The notes under the pieces: generated by a model
Told to the model about the DNA's origin: nothing
Database searches by the model: none
What the model saw: the letters and a program-made list of their open reading frames with translations, nothing else
Assembly (NCBI RefSeq): GCF_900187385.1
Contig: NZ_FYEY01000001.1
Span: forward strand, 7,564,001 to 7,628,000
Source of the DNA: Streptomyces sp. 2114.4
GTDB lineage: Bacteria > Actinomycetota > Actinomycetes > Streptomycetales > Streptomycetaceae
Direction of reading: 5' to 3'
DNA length: 64,000 nucleotides
Shown here: piece after piece, positions 44,115 through 52,375 of the stretch
Layout: each line of letters opens with the position of its first letter
How positions within the stretch are numbered: position 1 is the first letter of the stretch
Made by a program: the position numbers and the translations under genes

Positions 44115-44212
44115 AGCTCGCCCTGGGCGGGGCACTCGCCGCCACGCTCGCCGTTGTCCTCAAGGCCGTACTGCCCGACGTCAGGCGCTATTTGCGCATC
44201 CGGTCGATGTGA
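44108..44212 (+). CDS. 34-aa DUF6893-type small protein
   Basis: An ATG at 44108, overlapping the protease gene by 7 nt and behind GAGAGGA, opens MLKLALGGALAATLAVVLKAVLPD then RRYLRIRSM. It has one hydrophobic helix followed by a basic end, so it is likely membrane-associated. I recall near-identical tiny proteins (ending RYLKIRSM) in streptomycetes under DUF6893. It is too short for most gene finders. Its fixed place between the protease and hypA suggests a role in anchoring or assembling the hydrogenase. Confidence 0.75.
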   Translation: MLKLALGGALAATLAVVLKAVLPDVRRYLRIRSM

Positions 44213-44339
44213 CGGGTGGCGCTGCACCGAACGGTGTACGCCACCGCGCCACCCCGGCGAGGCACCGCAGCCGCCCTTGGGGCCCGCCGTCTAATGAAGC
44301 CGGGCGGCACCCGGTCGTGCCCGCACCAGAGAGGGACCG

Positions 44340-44720
44340 ATGCACGAGATGTCCATCGCGCTCGCGGTCGTGGACCAGGTCGAGAACGCTGAGCGGCCCA
44401 CCGGGGCCACCACCGTCAACAGCGTCCGGCTGCAGGTCGGCGAACTGGCCGGGGTGGTCCCGGACGCGCTGGCCTTCTCCTTCGAACTCGCCTGTGCCGG
44501 AACGGTGCTGGAGGGGGCCGAGCTCATCACCGAACCCGTCCCGGCCCGCGCCCGCTGCGGCCCCTGCGCGGACACCTGGTCGGTGGGCATGCCACCCCGG
44601 CTCAGCTGTCCCGGATGCGGCGGGGCGACGACCGAGCTGCTGTCCGGCCGGGAACTGCAGATCATCCGTGTGTGCTGGAACGACGCCCCGGCACCCGCCC
44701 CGATCCCTGAGGAGCGCTGA
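44340..44720 (+). CDS. hypA: Hydrogenase nickel insertion protein HypA
   Basis: The 126-aa protein starts MHEMSIA, with the nickel ligand His2, and has the zinc site CGPC...CPGC (RCGPCADTW, SCPGCGG). HypA accepts nickel and delivers it with HypB to the large subunit. It begins the hyp block after a 127-nt gap, the largest within the island, which could hold an internal promoter. AGAGAGGGA precedes ATG 44340. Confidence 0.93.
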   Translation: MHEMSIALAVVDQVENAERPTGATTVNSVRLQVGELAGVVPDALAFSFELACAGTVLEGAELITEPVPARARCGPCADTWSVGMPPRLSCPGCGGATTELLSGRELQIIRVCWNDAPAPAPIPEER

Positions 44721-44723
44721 ACC

Positions 44724-45653
44724 ATGTGCCGTGTCGTCGACCTGCAACAGGCGGTCCTTGCCAAGAACGACGCCTGCGCCCACACCCTGCGCGAGGACCT
44801 GGCCGCCCGTGGCACCGCGGTCGTCAACCTGCTCTCCAGCCCCGGCAGCGGCAAGACCGCCCTCCTGGAGCGGGAACTCACCCTCGCCCGCAGCCGGGGC
44901 ATCCCGGTCGCGGCGCTCACCGCCGACCTCGCCACCGAGAACGACGCCGTACGGCTCGCCCGCTCCGGCGTGCCCGTCAAACAGGTGCTGACCGACGGGC
45001 TCTGCCACCTCGAGGCCGAGATGCTGGGCGGCCACCTGCACGGCTGGCTGCCCGCCGACACCCGGCTGCTGTTCATCGAGAACGTCGGCAACCTGGTCTG
45101 CCCGGCCTCCTACGACCTGGGGGAGACGCTGCGCATCGTGCTGGCGTCGGTGACCGAGGGCGAGGACAAGCCGCTGAAGTACCCCACCGCCTTCGGGCTC
45201 GCCCATCTGGTGGTGGTCACCAAGACCGATATCGCCGAGGCGGTCTCCTTCGACGAGGCGGAGTTCCGCGCCAACGTCGAGCGCATCAATCCCGGCGTCG
45301 AGGTCGTCCTCACCTCGGCGCGCCGGGGCGAAGGGGACGGCGTCCTGGTCGACCGGGCGCTGGCCGCGCGCGACGGGGCGCCGGTGCACATCCCGGTCAT
45401 GACCCGTAAGTCCCATCACGTCCATGACGCCGGGGACGGCCAGCCGCGCGACGAGGGCCACCTCCCTGACGGGGCCCGCCACCACGGCGCGGTCCACCCC
45501 CACCACGGGGACCACACTCACCACGGGGACCACACCCACGGCACGGACCACGGCCACCACCGTGAGCACGCCCACGCCCCCCGGGCTCAGGACGGCGGCC
45601 GCCCGCACACCACCGACCCCGACCCCGACACCGTGGCCTCAGGCCGCTCATGA
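44724..45653 (+). CDS. hypB: Hydrogenase nickel incorporation GTPase HypB with C-terminal His-rich tail
   Basis: The 309-aa protein starts 3 nt after hypA. SSPGSGKTALLER is the P-loop, ENVGNLVCPASYDLGE carries the metal-site Cys, and VVTKTDIAE is the guanine motif. From about residue 230 a tail of roughly 75 residues is packed with His in near-repeats (HHGDHTHHGDHTHG, DHGHHREHAHA). HypB His-rich stretches are normally N-terminal; here the stretch is C-terminal and could store or buffer nickel. The stop overlaps the hypF start by 4 nt. Confidence 0.93.
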   Translation: MCRVVDLQQAVLAKNDACAHTLREDLAARGTAVVNLLSSPGSGKTALLERELTLARSRGIPVAALTADLATENDAVRLARSGVPVKQVLTDGLCHLEAEMLGGHLHGWLPADTRLLFIENVGNLVCPASYDLGETLRIVLASVTEGEDKPLKYPTAFGLAHLVVVTKTDIAEAVSFDEAEFRANVERINPGVEVVLTSARRGEGDGVLVDRALAARDGAPVHIPVMTRKSHHVHDAGDGQPRDEGHLPDGARHHGAVHPHHGDHTHHGDHTHGTDHGHHREHAHAPRAQDGGRPHTTDPDPDTVASGRS

Positions 45654-46705
45654 CCACCGGGCAGGCCGAGGCGGGCGCCGGGACGGCCCCCGCGACAGCC
45701 GCCGAACGCCGCCGGTTCACCGTGCGCGGCGTCGTCCAGGGCGTCGGCTTCCGCCCGTTCGTCCACACCCTCGCCACGGAACTGGGCCTGACGGGCCATG
45801 TGACCAACACCGGCGAGGGCGTCGTCACCGAGGTCGAGGGGGCCGCCGCCGCGCTCGCCGCGTTCGGCCGGCGGATCCGTACCGATGCGCCACCGCTGGC
45901 CGTGGTCGAGACCGTCGACGCCGAGGACGTCGGTGTGACCGGCGACGCCGGATTCCACATCCTCCCCTCCCGCGCCGACGGCCTCTCCCGCACCCTGGTC
46001 TCCCCGGACGCCGCCACCTGCGAGGCCTGCCTCGCCGAGCTGGCCGACCCGGCCGACCGCCGCCACCGGCACCCCTTCCTCACCTGCACCCATTGCGGGC
46101 CCCGCTTCACCATCGTCACCGGGGTCCCCTACGACCGTGCGCTGACGACCATGGACCGCTTCCCGATGTGCCCCTGCTGCGCACGGGAGTACGCGGACCC
46201 CGCCGACCGGCGCTTCCATGCCCAGCCCATCTCCTGCCACGACTGCGGACCCCGGCTGCGCCTGCTGACCGCGGACCCGGCCGACCGCACCCGCCCGCCC
46301 ATCCCGGTGCCCGGTCCCGACCCGGTCGCCGGTGCCCGCCGGCTGCTCGCCGACGGAGCGATCGTGGCGGTCAAGGGCCTGGGCGGCTACCACCTCGTCT
46401 GCGACGCCTCCGACGACACCGCCGTCACCCTGCTGCGCCGCCGAAAGGCCCGTGGCGACAAGCCCTTCGCCCTGATGGCCCGCCATATCGACGACATCGC
46501 ACACCTGGTCCGCGCAGGGGCCGAGGAGCGCGCCCTGCTCACCGGGCCGGTACGGCCCATCGTCCTGCTGCGCCGCCGCAGGGACCCCGTGCCGGCCCCG
46601 GACGCTCCGGCGCTGTCCGACGCCGTCGCCCCCGGCAGCCCCGACCTGGGCGTCATGCTGCCGTACACCCCGCTGCACCACCTGCTGCTCGGCCTGCCCG
46701 GCGAC

Positions 46706-46746
46706 CCTCCCCCACTCTCGGCCCCGCTCGAGCGGAGGGACCCCAC
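46706..46746. repeat. Short palindromic repeat element inserted in hypF
   Basis: The 41 nt between the codon for the last conserved residue (GAC, 46703-46705) and the resumed frame (GGG, 46747) contain CCGCTCGAGCGG, a perfect palindrome at 46724-46735, plus outer TCCC/GGGA arms and CACTCTCGG. This looks like a family of 35-40 bp palindromes that I recall as common between streptomycete genes. Its length is 2 modulo 3, which explains the frameshift. Confidence 0.7.
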
Positions 46747-46764
46747 GGGCCCCGGCTGCTCGTC

Positions 46765-48099
46765 ATGACCAGCGGCAATGTCGCCGGCGAACCGATCGTC
46801 ACCGACGACGACGAAGCCGTACGGCGCCTTGCGCACCTGGCCGACGCCTGGCTCACCCACGACCGGCCGATCCGCATCCCGTGCGACGACTCCGTGGTCC
46901 GCGTCAGCGACGGGGAGCCGCTGTTCCTCCGCCGCTCGCGCGGGTATGCCCCGCTGCCCGTGCCGCTCCCGGTTCCGGTCCGGCCCGCGCTCGCCACCGG
47001 CGGCGATCTCAAGAACGTGCTCTGCGTCGCCGAGGGAGACCGCGCCTGGCTGTCCGCGCACATCGGCGACATGGACGACCTGGCCACCCAGCTCGCGTTC
47101 GAGCAGGCCGAGGCGCATCTGGAGACGGTCACCGGGGTGCGCCCGCAGGTGCTCGCCGCCGACCGGCACCCCGGCTACCGCTCCGGGCAGTGGGCCCAGC
47201 GGCACACCGACGGACGGCCGCTGGTCCGCGTCCAGCACCACCACGCCCATATCGCCGCCGCCATGGCCGAACACGGCCTCCCCGACGGCCACCCCGTCAT
47301 CGGCGTCGCCTTCGACGGCACCGGCTACGGCGACGACCACGCCATCTGGGGCGGCGAGATCCTGCTCGCCGACTACGACGGATACCGGCGCTTCGGCCAG
47401 CTCGCCTACGTCCCGCTGCCCGGCGGCGACACCACCGTACGGCGCCCCTACCGGATGGCCCTGGCCCATCTGCGCGCCGCCGGCCTCGACTGGGCCGCGG
47501 ACCTGCCGCCGGTGGCCGCCTGCCCGCCGCAGGAGCGGCAGTTGCTGGCCCGTCAGCTGGAGCGCCACCTCAACTGTGTGCCCACCTCCAGCATGGGCCG
47601 TCTCTTCGACGCCGTCTCCTCACTGGCCGGGATCTGCCACCACGCCGGCTTCGAGGCCCAGGCAGCGGTCGCCCTCGAATCCGCGGCCCTGACCGCGGGC
47701 GAGGACCACGGGCCCGGCTATGCGTTCGCGCTGCGCGCCGCGCCGTTGGGCACGACGGGCGCCGACACCGTCGCCGACCCGGCGCCGGTGCTCGCCGCCG
47801 TCGTCGCGGACCTGCGCGCGGGCACCGCCCCGGCGCTGATCGCGGCCCGCTTCCACACCGCGGTCGCCGACCTCGTCCGCCGGGGCTGCGCACTGGCCCG
47901 GGAGCGCACGGGCCTGACGACCGTGGCACTGACCGGCGGCGTCTTCGCCAACACCCTGCTGGCCGAGGCCGCCGCCCGCCTCCTGCGGCAGGACGGCTTC
48001 ACCGTCCTGCGCCACCGCCGCGTCCCGCCCAACGACGGCGGACTGGCGCTCGGCCAGATCGTCGTGGCGGCGCGCACCGCAGGAGCCGCCGCGCGCTGA
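46765..48099 (+). CDS. C-terminal half of HypF as a separately translatable frame
   Basis: The stop of the N-terminal half (TGA 46766-46768) overlaps an ATG at 46765 in the frame of the C-terminal half, in the ATGA arrangement used across this operon. Initiation there would give 444 aa from MTSGNVAGEPIV through the Kae1-like ATPase domain. YrdC would be split just before its conserved SGN, so a two-chain HypF is possible but unproven. No clear ribosome-binding site precedes the ATG. Confidence 0.45.
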   Translation: MTSGNVAGEPIVTDDDEAVRRLAHLADAWLTHDRPIRIPCDDSVVRVSDGEPLFLRRSRGYAPLPVPLPVPVRPALATGGDLKNVLCVAEGDRAWLSAHIGDMDDLATQLAFEQAEAHLETVTGVRPQVLAADRHPGYRSGQWAQRHTDGRPLVRVQHHHAHIAAAMAEHGLPDGHPVIGVAFDGTGYGDDHAIWGGEILLADYDGYRRFGQLAYVPLPGGDTTVRRPYRMALAHLRAAGLDWAADLPPVAACPPQERQLLARQLERHLNCVPTSSMGRLFDAVSSLAGICHHAGFEAQAAVALESAALTAGEDHGPGYAFALRAAPLGTTGADTVADPAPVLAAVVADLRAGTAPALIAARFHTAVADLVRRGCALARERTGLTTVALTGGVFANTLLAEAAARLLRQDGFTVLRHRRVPPNDGGLALGQIVVAARTAGAAAR

Positions 48100-48149
48100 G
48101 CGGCGCCACGACGCGGCAGACGCAACGTAGACACGACGAGGAGAAGCCC

Positions 48150-48512
48150 ATGTGCCTGGCGGTACCCGGCAAGGTATTGGACATCGAGGAACGGGAGGGC
48201 ACCCGGATGGCCACCGTCGACTTCGGCGGTGTGGTCAAGGAGGTGTGCCTGGAGTACGTCCCCGACCTGCAGGTCGGCGAGTACGCCATCGTCCACGTCG
48301 GCTTCGCGCTGCAGCGGCTGGACGAGGAGTCCGCCCGCAAGACCCTGGCGCTGTTCGAGGAACTGGGTCTGCTGCAGGAGGAGTTCGGCGATCCCTGGGA
48401 GGCGGCGGCCGCGCCCCCGGAAGGGGAGGAGAGGGGCGCCGGGGCAGGCGCCGGAGTGGGCGGTGCACCCACGGCAGCGGTCGGCGACGGAGCGCAGGAG
48501 GCGGGCCGGTGA
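48150..48512 (+). CDS. hypC: Hydrogenase maturation chaperone HypC with extended tail
   Basis: The 120-aa protein starts MCLAVPGKVLDIEE, with the essential Cys2, and continues VDFGGVVKEVCLEYVPDLQVGEYAIVHVGFALQRLDEESA, the full HypC fold. HypC works with HypD to carry the Fe(CN)2CO unit to the large subunit. Family members are usually 75-95 aa; here an added Ala/Gly/Glu-rich tail of about 30 residues has no known role. GAGGAG lies just before the ATG, and the stop overlaps hypD as GTGA. Confidence 0.93.
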   Translation: MCLAVPGKVLDIEEREGTRMATVDFGGVVKEVCLEYVPDLQVGEYAIVHVGFALQRLDEESARKTLALFEELGLLQEEFGDPWEAAAAPPEGEERGAGAGAGVGGAPTAAVGDGAQEAGR

Positions 48513-49633
48513 AGTACCTCGACGAGTTCCAGAATCCCGAGCTCGCCCGCCGGCTGCTCGACGACATCCGGTCCACGGTGACCCGGCCCTGGGCCCTGAT
48601 GGAGGTCTGCGGCGGGCAGACCCACACCATCATCCGCCACGGAATCGACCAACTGCTGCCCGAACAGGTCGAGTTGATCCACGGGCCGGGCTGTCCGGTC
48701 TGTGTGACACCCCTGGAGGTCATCGACAAGGCCCTGGAGATCGCCGCCCGGCCCGACGTGATCTTCTGTTCCTTCGGTGACATGCTCCGCGTCCCCGGCA
48801 GCGACCGGGACCTGTTCCAGGTCCGCAGCCGGGGCGGCGACGTACGGGTCGTCTACTCCCCGCTCGACGCGCTGAAGATCGCCCAGCAGAACCCGCACCG
48901 CGAGGTGGTCTTCTTCGGCATCGGCTTCGAAACCACCGCACCGCCCAATGCCATGACGGTGTATCAGGCCCGTAAGCTCGGCATCCCCAACTTCAGCCTG
49001 CTGGTCTCGCACGTCCGGGTACCGCCCGCGATCGAGGCCATCATGACCTCGCCCAACTGCCGGGTCCAGGCGTTCCTCGCCGCAGGGCACGTGTGCAGTG
49101 TGATGGGGATGGGGGAGTACCCCGAACTGGCCGCACGCCACCGGGTGCCGATCGTGGTGACCGGCTTCGAGCCCCTGGACATCCTGGAGGGTATCCGCCG
49201 CACCGTGCGCCAGCTGGAACGCGGCGAACACACCGTGGACAACGCCTACCCCCGCGCCGTACGCAGCGAGGGCAACCCGGCGGCCCGGGCCATGCTCGCG
49301 GATGTCTTCGAGGTCACCGACCGTTCCTGGCGCGGCATCGGCACCATCCCCGCCAGCGGCTGGCGGCTGTCGGAGCGCTACCGCGACTACGACGCCGAGT
49401 ACCGCTTCTCCGTCGACGGCATCGCCACCAGGGAACCCGCCGCCTGCCGCAGCGGGGAAGTCCTCCAGGGGTTCATCAAGCCGCACGAGTGCGAGGCCTT
49501 CGGGACGCTGTGCACCCCGCGCACCCCGCTCGGCGCCACCATGGTCTCCAGCGAGGGCGCCTGCGCCGCCTACTACCTCTACCGCCGACTCGGCACCACG
49601 CCCACCCCCCAGGAGGCGAGCCCCGTTGTCTGA
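48509..49633 (+). CDS. hypD: Hydrogenase formation protein HypD
   Basis: GTG 48509 overlaps hypC by 4 nt. The 374-aa protein has MEVCGGQTHTI (Cys34), GPGCPVCVTP (Cys62, Cys65), FGIGFETTAP, and near the C-terminus the [4Fe-4S] cysteines CEAFGTLCTPRTPLGATMVSSEGACAAYY. HypD is the scaffold and redox centre on which the Fe(CN)2CO moiety is assembled with HypC and HypE. All key residues appear intact. Confidence 0.95.
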   Translation: MKYLDEFQNPELARRLLDDIRSTVTRPWALMEVCGGQTHTIIRHGIDQLLPEQVELIHGPGCPVCVTPLEVIDKALEIAARPDVIFCSFGDMLRVPGSDRDLFQVRSRGGDVRVVYSPLDALKIAQQNPHREVVFFGIGFETTAPPNAMTVYQARKLGIPNFSLLVSHVRVPPAIEAIMTSPNCRVQAFLAAGHVCSVMGMGEYPELAARHRVPIVVTGFEPLDILEGIRRTVRQLERGEHTVDNAYPRAVRSEGNPAARAMLADVFEVTDRSWRGIGTIPASGWRLSERYRDYDAEYRFSVDGIATREPAACRSGEVLQGFIKPHECEAFGTLCTPRTPLGATMVSSEGACAAYYLYRRLGTTPTPQEASPVV

Positions 49634-50750
49634 CACCATCCACCCCACCCCCGGCGGTTCCACCCGCGGCGGTCCCACCCCGGCCGACCGTGGCCTGCCC
49701 ACCGTCGACATCTCCGGCTGGACCTGTCCCGCCCCGCTCCGCGACCAGCCCCGTGTCGTCATGGGGCACGGCGGGGGCGGCGCCCTGTCCGCGGAACTCG
49801 TCCAGCAGATCTTCGCCCCCGCCTTCGGCGGCGAAATCCTCGCCCAGCTCGGCGACTCCGCCGCGGTGTCCCTCGGCGGCGTGCGCCTCGCCTTCTCCAC
49901 CGACTCCTATGTCGTCCGGCCGCTCTTCTTCCCCGGCGGCTGCATCGGCGACCTCGCCGTCAACGGCACCGTCAACGACCTCGCCATGAGCGGCGCCCGG
50001 GCCGCCTACCTCTCCTGCGGCTTCATCCTGGAGGAGGGCGTGGAGATGCCGGTGGTGGCCGGGGTCGCCGACGCCATGGGGGCGGCCGCGCGGGCCGCCG
50101 GTGTCGAGGTGGCCACCGGCGACACCAAGGTCGTCGAGGCGGGTCATGGTGACGGCGTCTACCTCAACACCGCCGGTATCGGGCTGATCCCGGCGGGCGT
50201 CGATCTGCGTCCGCAGCGCGTCACCCCCGGCGATGTGGTGATCGTCAGCGGCGACATCGGCCTGCACGGCGTGGCGATCATGAGCGTCCGCGAGGGCCTG
50301 GAGTTCGGCGTCGAGATCGAGAGCGACTGCGCGGCGCTCGGCGGCCTCGTCGAGACCATGCTCGCCGTCACTCCCGATCTGCATGTGCTGCGCGACCCCA
50401 CCCGCGGCGGGCTGGCCGCCGCGCTGTGCGAGATCGCCACCGCCTCCTGCACCGGCATCGTCATCCAGGAGCGCGCCATCCCGGTCCCGCCGGCCGTCGC
50501 CAACGCCTGCGCGATCCTCGGCCTGGACCCGATGTACGTCGCCAACGAGGGCAAGCTGGTGGCCTTCGTGCCCCGTGAGAACGCCGACGCCGTGCTGGAC
50601 GCCATGCGCGCCCATCCGCTGGGGGCCGGCGCCGCGATCATCGGCGAGGCCGTCGCCACCCACCCCGGCATGGTGGTGGCCAGTACCCCGCTGGGCGGCA
50701 CCCGGGTGGTCGATCTGCCGCTGGGGGAGCAGCTGCCGCGGATCTGCTGA
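49626..50750 (+). CDS. hypE: Hydrogenase expression/formation protein HypE
   Basis: TTG 49626 is chosen as start: AGGAGG lies 9 nt upstream, and it overlaps hypD by 8 nt. The 374-aa PurM-like ATPase has GHGGGGALSAELVQQIF, STDSYVVRPLFFPGGCIGDLAVNGTVNDLAMSGA, and ends LPRIC, where the C-terminal Cys is the residue that carries the thiocarbamate/thiocyanate. It depends on HypF for carbamoylation, so its activity is tied to the broken hypF. A 17-bp hairpin ends the operon 20 nt later. Confidence 0.94.
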   Translation: MSDTIHPTPGGSTRGGPTPADRGLPTVDISGWTCPAPLRDQPRVVMGHGGGGALSAELVQQIFAPAFGGEILAQLGDSAAVSLGGVRLAFSTDSYVVRPLFFPGGCIGDLAVNGTVNDLAMSGARAAYLSCGFILEEGVEMPVVAGVADAMGAAARAAGVEVATGDTKVVEAGHGDGVYLNTAGIGLIPAGVDLRPQRVTPGDVVIVSGDIGLHGVAIMSVREGLEFGVEIESDCAALGGLVETMLAVTPDLHVLRDPTRGGLAAALCEIATASCTGIVIQERAIPVPPAVANACAILGLDPMYVANEGKLVAFVPRENADAVLDAMRAHPLGAGAAIIGEAVATHPGMVVASTPLGGTRVVDLPLGEQLPRIC

Positions 50751-50769
50751 GCGGGTCCCCCGGCGTACG

Positions 50770-50805
50770 GCCGAGGGCGGCACCGGAACCGGTGCCGCCC
50801 TCGGC
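50770..50805. terminator. Strong bidirectional terminator after hypE
   Basis: GCCGAGGGCGGCACCGG (50770-50786) and its exact complement (50789-50805) form a 17-bp stem with a minimal AA centre. It lies between the convergent hypE and peroxidase genes. Confidence 0.88.
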
Positions 50806-50822
50806 GTGGGTGTCCTTCCTGC

Positions 50823-52082
50823 TCAGGTCTTCTGCAGCAGCCCGGAACCGAACCAGTCGTCGGCGTCCCGTACCCCGGGCAGGATGAAGAAGTAGCCGCC
50901 GCCGAGCGGGGTGATGAACTTGGCCAGCGGCTCGTGCCGCAGCCGCCGCTGGACGGTCGCGAACTGCCGCTCCGGGTTCTGCTGGTAGCCGCAGAAGACC
51001 AGTCCCAGGTCCATCCGTCCGGACTGGTCGAAGCCCTGGTCGTAGTTGTAGCTGCGGCGCAGGAAGCGGGACCTGTCGGTCTTCTCGGTGCGCGGGTTGG
51101 CCAGCCGGATGTGCGAGTCGAGCGGGATCTTCCTGCCGTGCGGGTCGTCGCGGTACCTCGGCGGGTCGTTCTCCTGCTTGCCGTCCAGGGGCGCACCGCT
51201 CGCCTTGCGCCGTCCGAAGATCTGCTCCTGCCGGGCCACCGGCACCTTGTCCCACTTCTCGATGTGGAAGCGGATCAGACGCAGCACCTGATAGCTGCCG
51301 CCCAGCGCCCAGTCCGGCTCCCCGCACGGCGGGGTCACCCACAGCAGCCGGTTCATCTCCCGGGACGAGCCGGTGTCCGGATTGACGATCCCGTCCTTGA
51401 AGCCGATGAAGGTACGCGGGGAGCCCGAGGGCCGCGACGGGTTGAGGAAGGCGTCCGCGCGCCAGCGGGGCCGCAGCAGGCCGTGCGTCTCCCGCGCCAG
51501 ATCGCGCAGCACATGGACGATGGCGTCCGGATGCTGGGCGCAGATCTGCAGCGACAGGTCACCGTGGCAGCGGGCCGGCTCCAGCCGGTCGTCGGGGAAC
51601 GCCGGCATGGCCTTGAGGTGGCGGGGCTTGTGGCCGGAGAGCCCGAACCGGTCGTCGAACAGGGAGGCGCCGACGCCGAGCGTGATGGTGAGTGAGTCGG
51701 GGGTGGGCCGTTCCGCGGCGACCTGCTCGTCCAGCGGCTTCACCCCGTCCGTCAGCACCCGGCAGCGCGTGGTGAGCTTCTGGAACAGACCGGTCAGGGC
51801 TTCGCGGCTCTCGGCCATCACATCGAAGCCGACGAACCCGGCGAAGAGCTGCTGGGGAGTCACGATGCCGGCCTGATGCCGGCCGTGGAAGGGCACTTTG
51901 TCGGGCAGTCCCCCGTTCTCGCGGAGCCCGCTCGCGGAACGGTCCGCAGCGGCGGCGGCTGCCTGACCGCCGAGCCCCGTCGCGGCCGCGACACCCGCGA
52001 TCCCCGCCGCGCACTTGAGAAAGCCCCGGCGTCCGTCGTCGCTCACAGGGGCACGTTCGTCCCCGGCCTGATCACATCTCAT
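50823..52082 (-). CDS. efeB: Dyp-type peroxidase/deferrochelatase, EfeB-like, Tat-exported
   Basis: From ATG 52082 the protein is 419 aa; an ATG 4 codons upstream and a GTG at VSDDGRRG are alternatives. The twin-arginine signal DGRRGFLKCAAGIAGVAAATGLGG directs folded export. GFKDGIVNPDTG is the Dyp GxxDG motif with the catalytic Asp, and GSYQVLRLIRFHIEKWD holds the heme ligand region. EfeB oxidises ferrous iron or deferrates heme outside the cell. No efeU or efeO gene lies beside it in the window. Confidence 0.87.
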   Translation of the reverse strand: MRCDQAGDERAPVSDDGRRGFLKCAAGIAGVAAATGLGGQAAAAAADRSASGLRENGGLPDKVPFHGRHQAGIVTPQQLFAGFVGFDVMAESREALTGLFQKLTTRCRVLTDGVKPLDEQVAAERPTPDSLTITLGVGASLFDDRFGLSGHKPRHLKAMPAFPDDRLEPARCHGDLSLQICAQHPDAIVHVLRDLARETHGLLRPRWRADAFLNPSRPSGSPRTFIGFKDGIVNPDTGSSREMNRLLWVTPPCGEPDWALGGSYQVLRLIRFHIEKWDKVPVARQEQIFGRRKASGAPLDGKQENDPPRYRDDPHGRKIPLDSHIRLANPRTEKTDRSRFLRRSYNYDQGFDQSGRMDLGLVFCGYQQNPERQFATVQRRLRHEPLAKFITPLGGGYFFILPGVRDADDWFGSGLLQKT

Positions 52083-52375
52083 CGTCCCGCCCATCCTGAC
52101 TGCTGAGTCGTCCGGAAGCCGCGTGCCTGGCACCAACCTGTGCGCGATGCTCGTCGCCCACGGGGCGACGGCCGGGAGCAACACGGCTCCGGAGCCGGAT
52201 ATCACGCCCTGGCCACGGGCCGGTCGTCCGAATGGCGCAGCAGACGCGCTCCCCGCGCGACAGGGCCCCGGAGCGCTTCTAGCGTCGGCCCTGTGACCTG
52301 CCCGGACACGGCACAGCGCAACGCCGGGGCCGCCGGTCGCCTACCGCGCTCCACCACCGATCCGACGGACCCCAC

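Larger units (their letters stand above)
45650..48099 (+). pseudogene. hypF: Carbamoyltransferase HypF, frame disrupted by a palindromic insertion
   Basis: The first frame (45650-46768, 372 aa) has the acylphosphatase domain (VRGVVQGVGFRPFVH), two zinc fingers (CEAC/CTHC and CPCC/CHDC) and the start of the YrdC domain to PYTPLHHLLLGLPGD. It then runs into a 41-nt inserted segment and stops. The rest of YrdC (GPRLLVMTSGN...) and the whole Kae1-like domain (VQHHHAHIAAAMAEHG, TGGVFANTLLAEAAARLL) follow in the -1 frame to 48099. A full HypF makes the CN ligands of the Ni-Fe site from carbamoyl phosphate. One lost or gained base would restore the frame. Confidence 0.88.

Noticed and set aside
45424..46746. 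Long frame continuous with the C-terminal half of hypF, reading from 45424
   Set aside because: Its first part overlaps hypB and the N-terminal half of hypF out of frame and is Pro/Arg-rich. Only codons from 46747 on encode HypF sequence.
46706..46746. Programmed -1 frameshifting in hypF
   Set aside because: There is no X-XXY-YYZ slippery heptamer with a proper downstream structure; only a C-run is present, and other HypF proteins are encoded in one frame. Insertion or sequence error is more likely, though weak slippage cannot be excluded.
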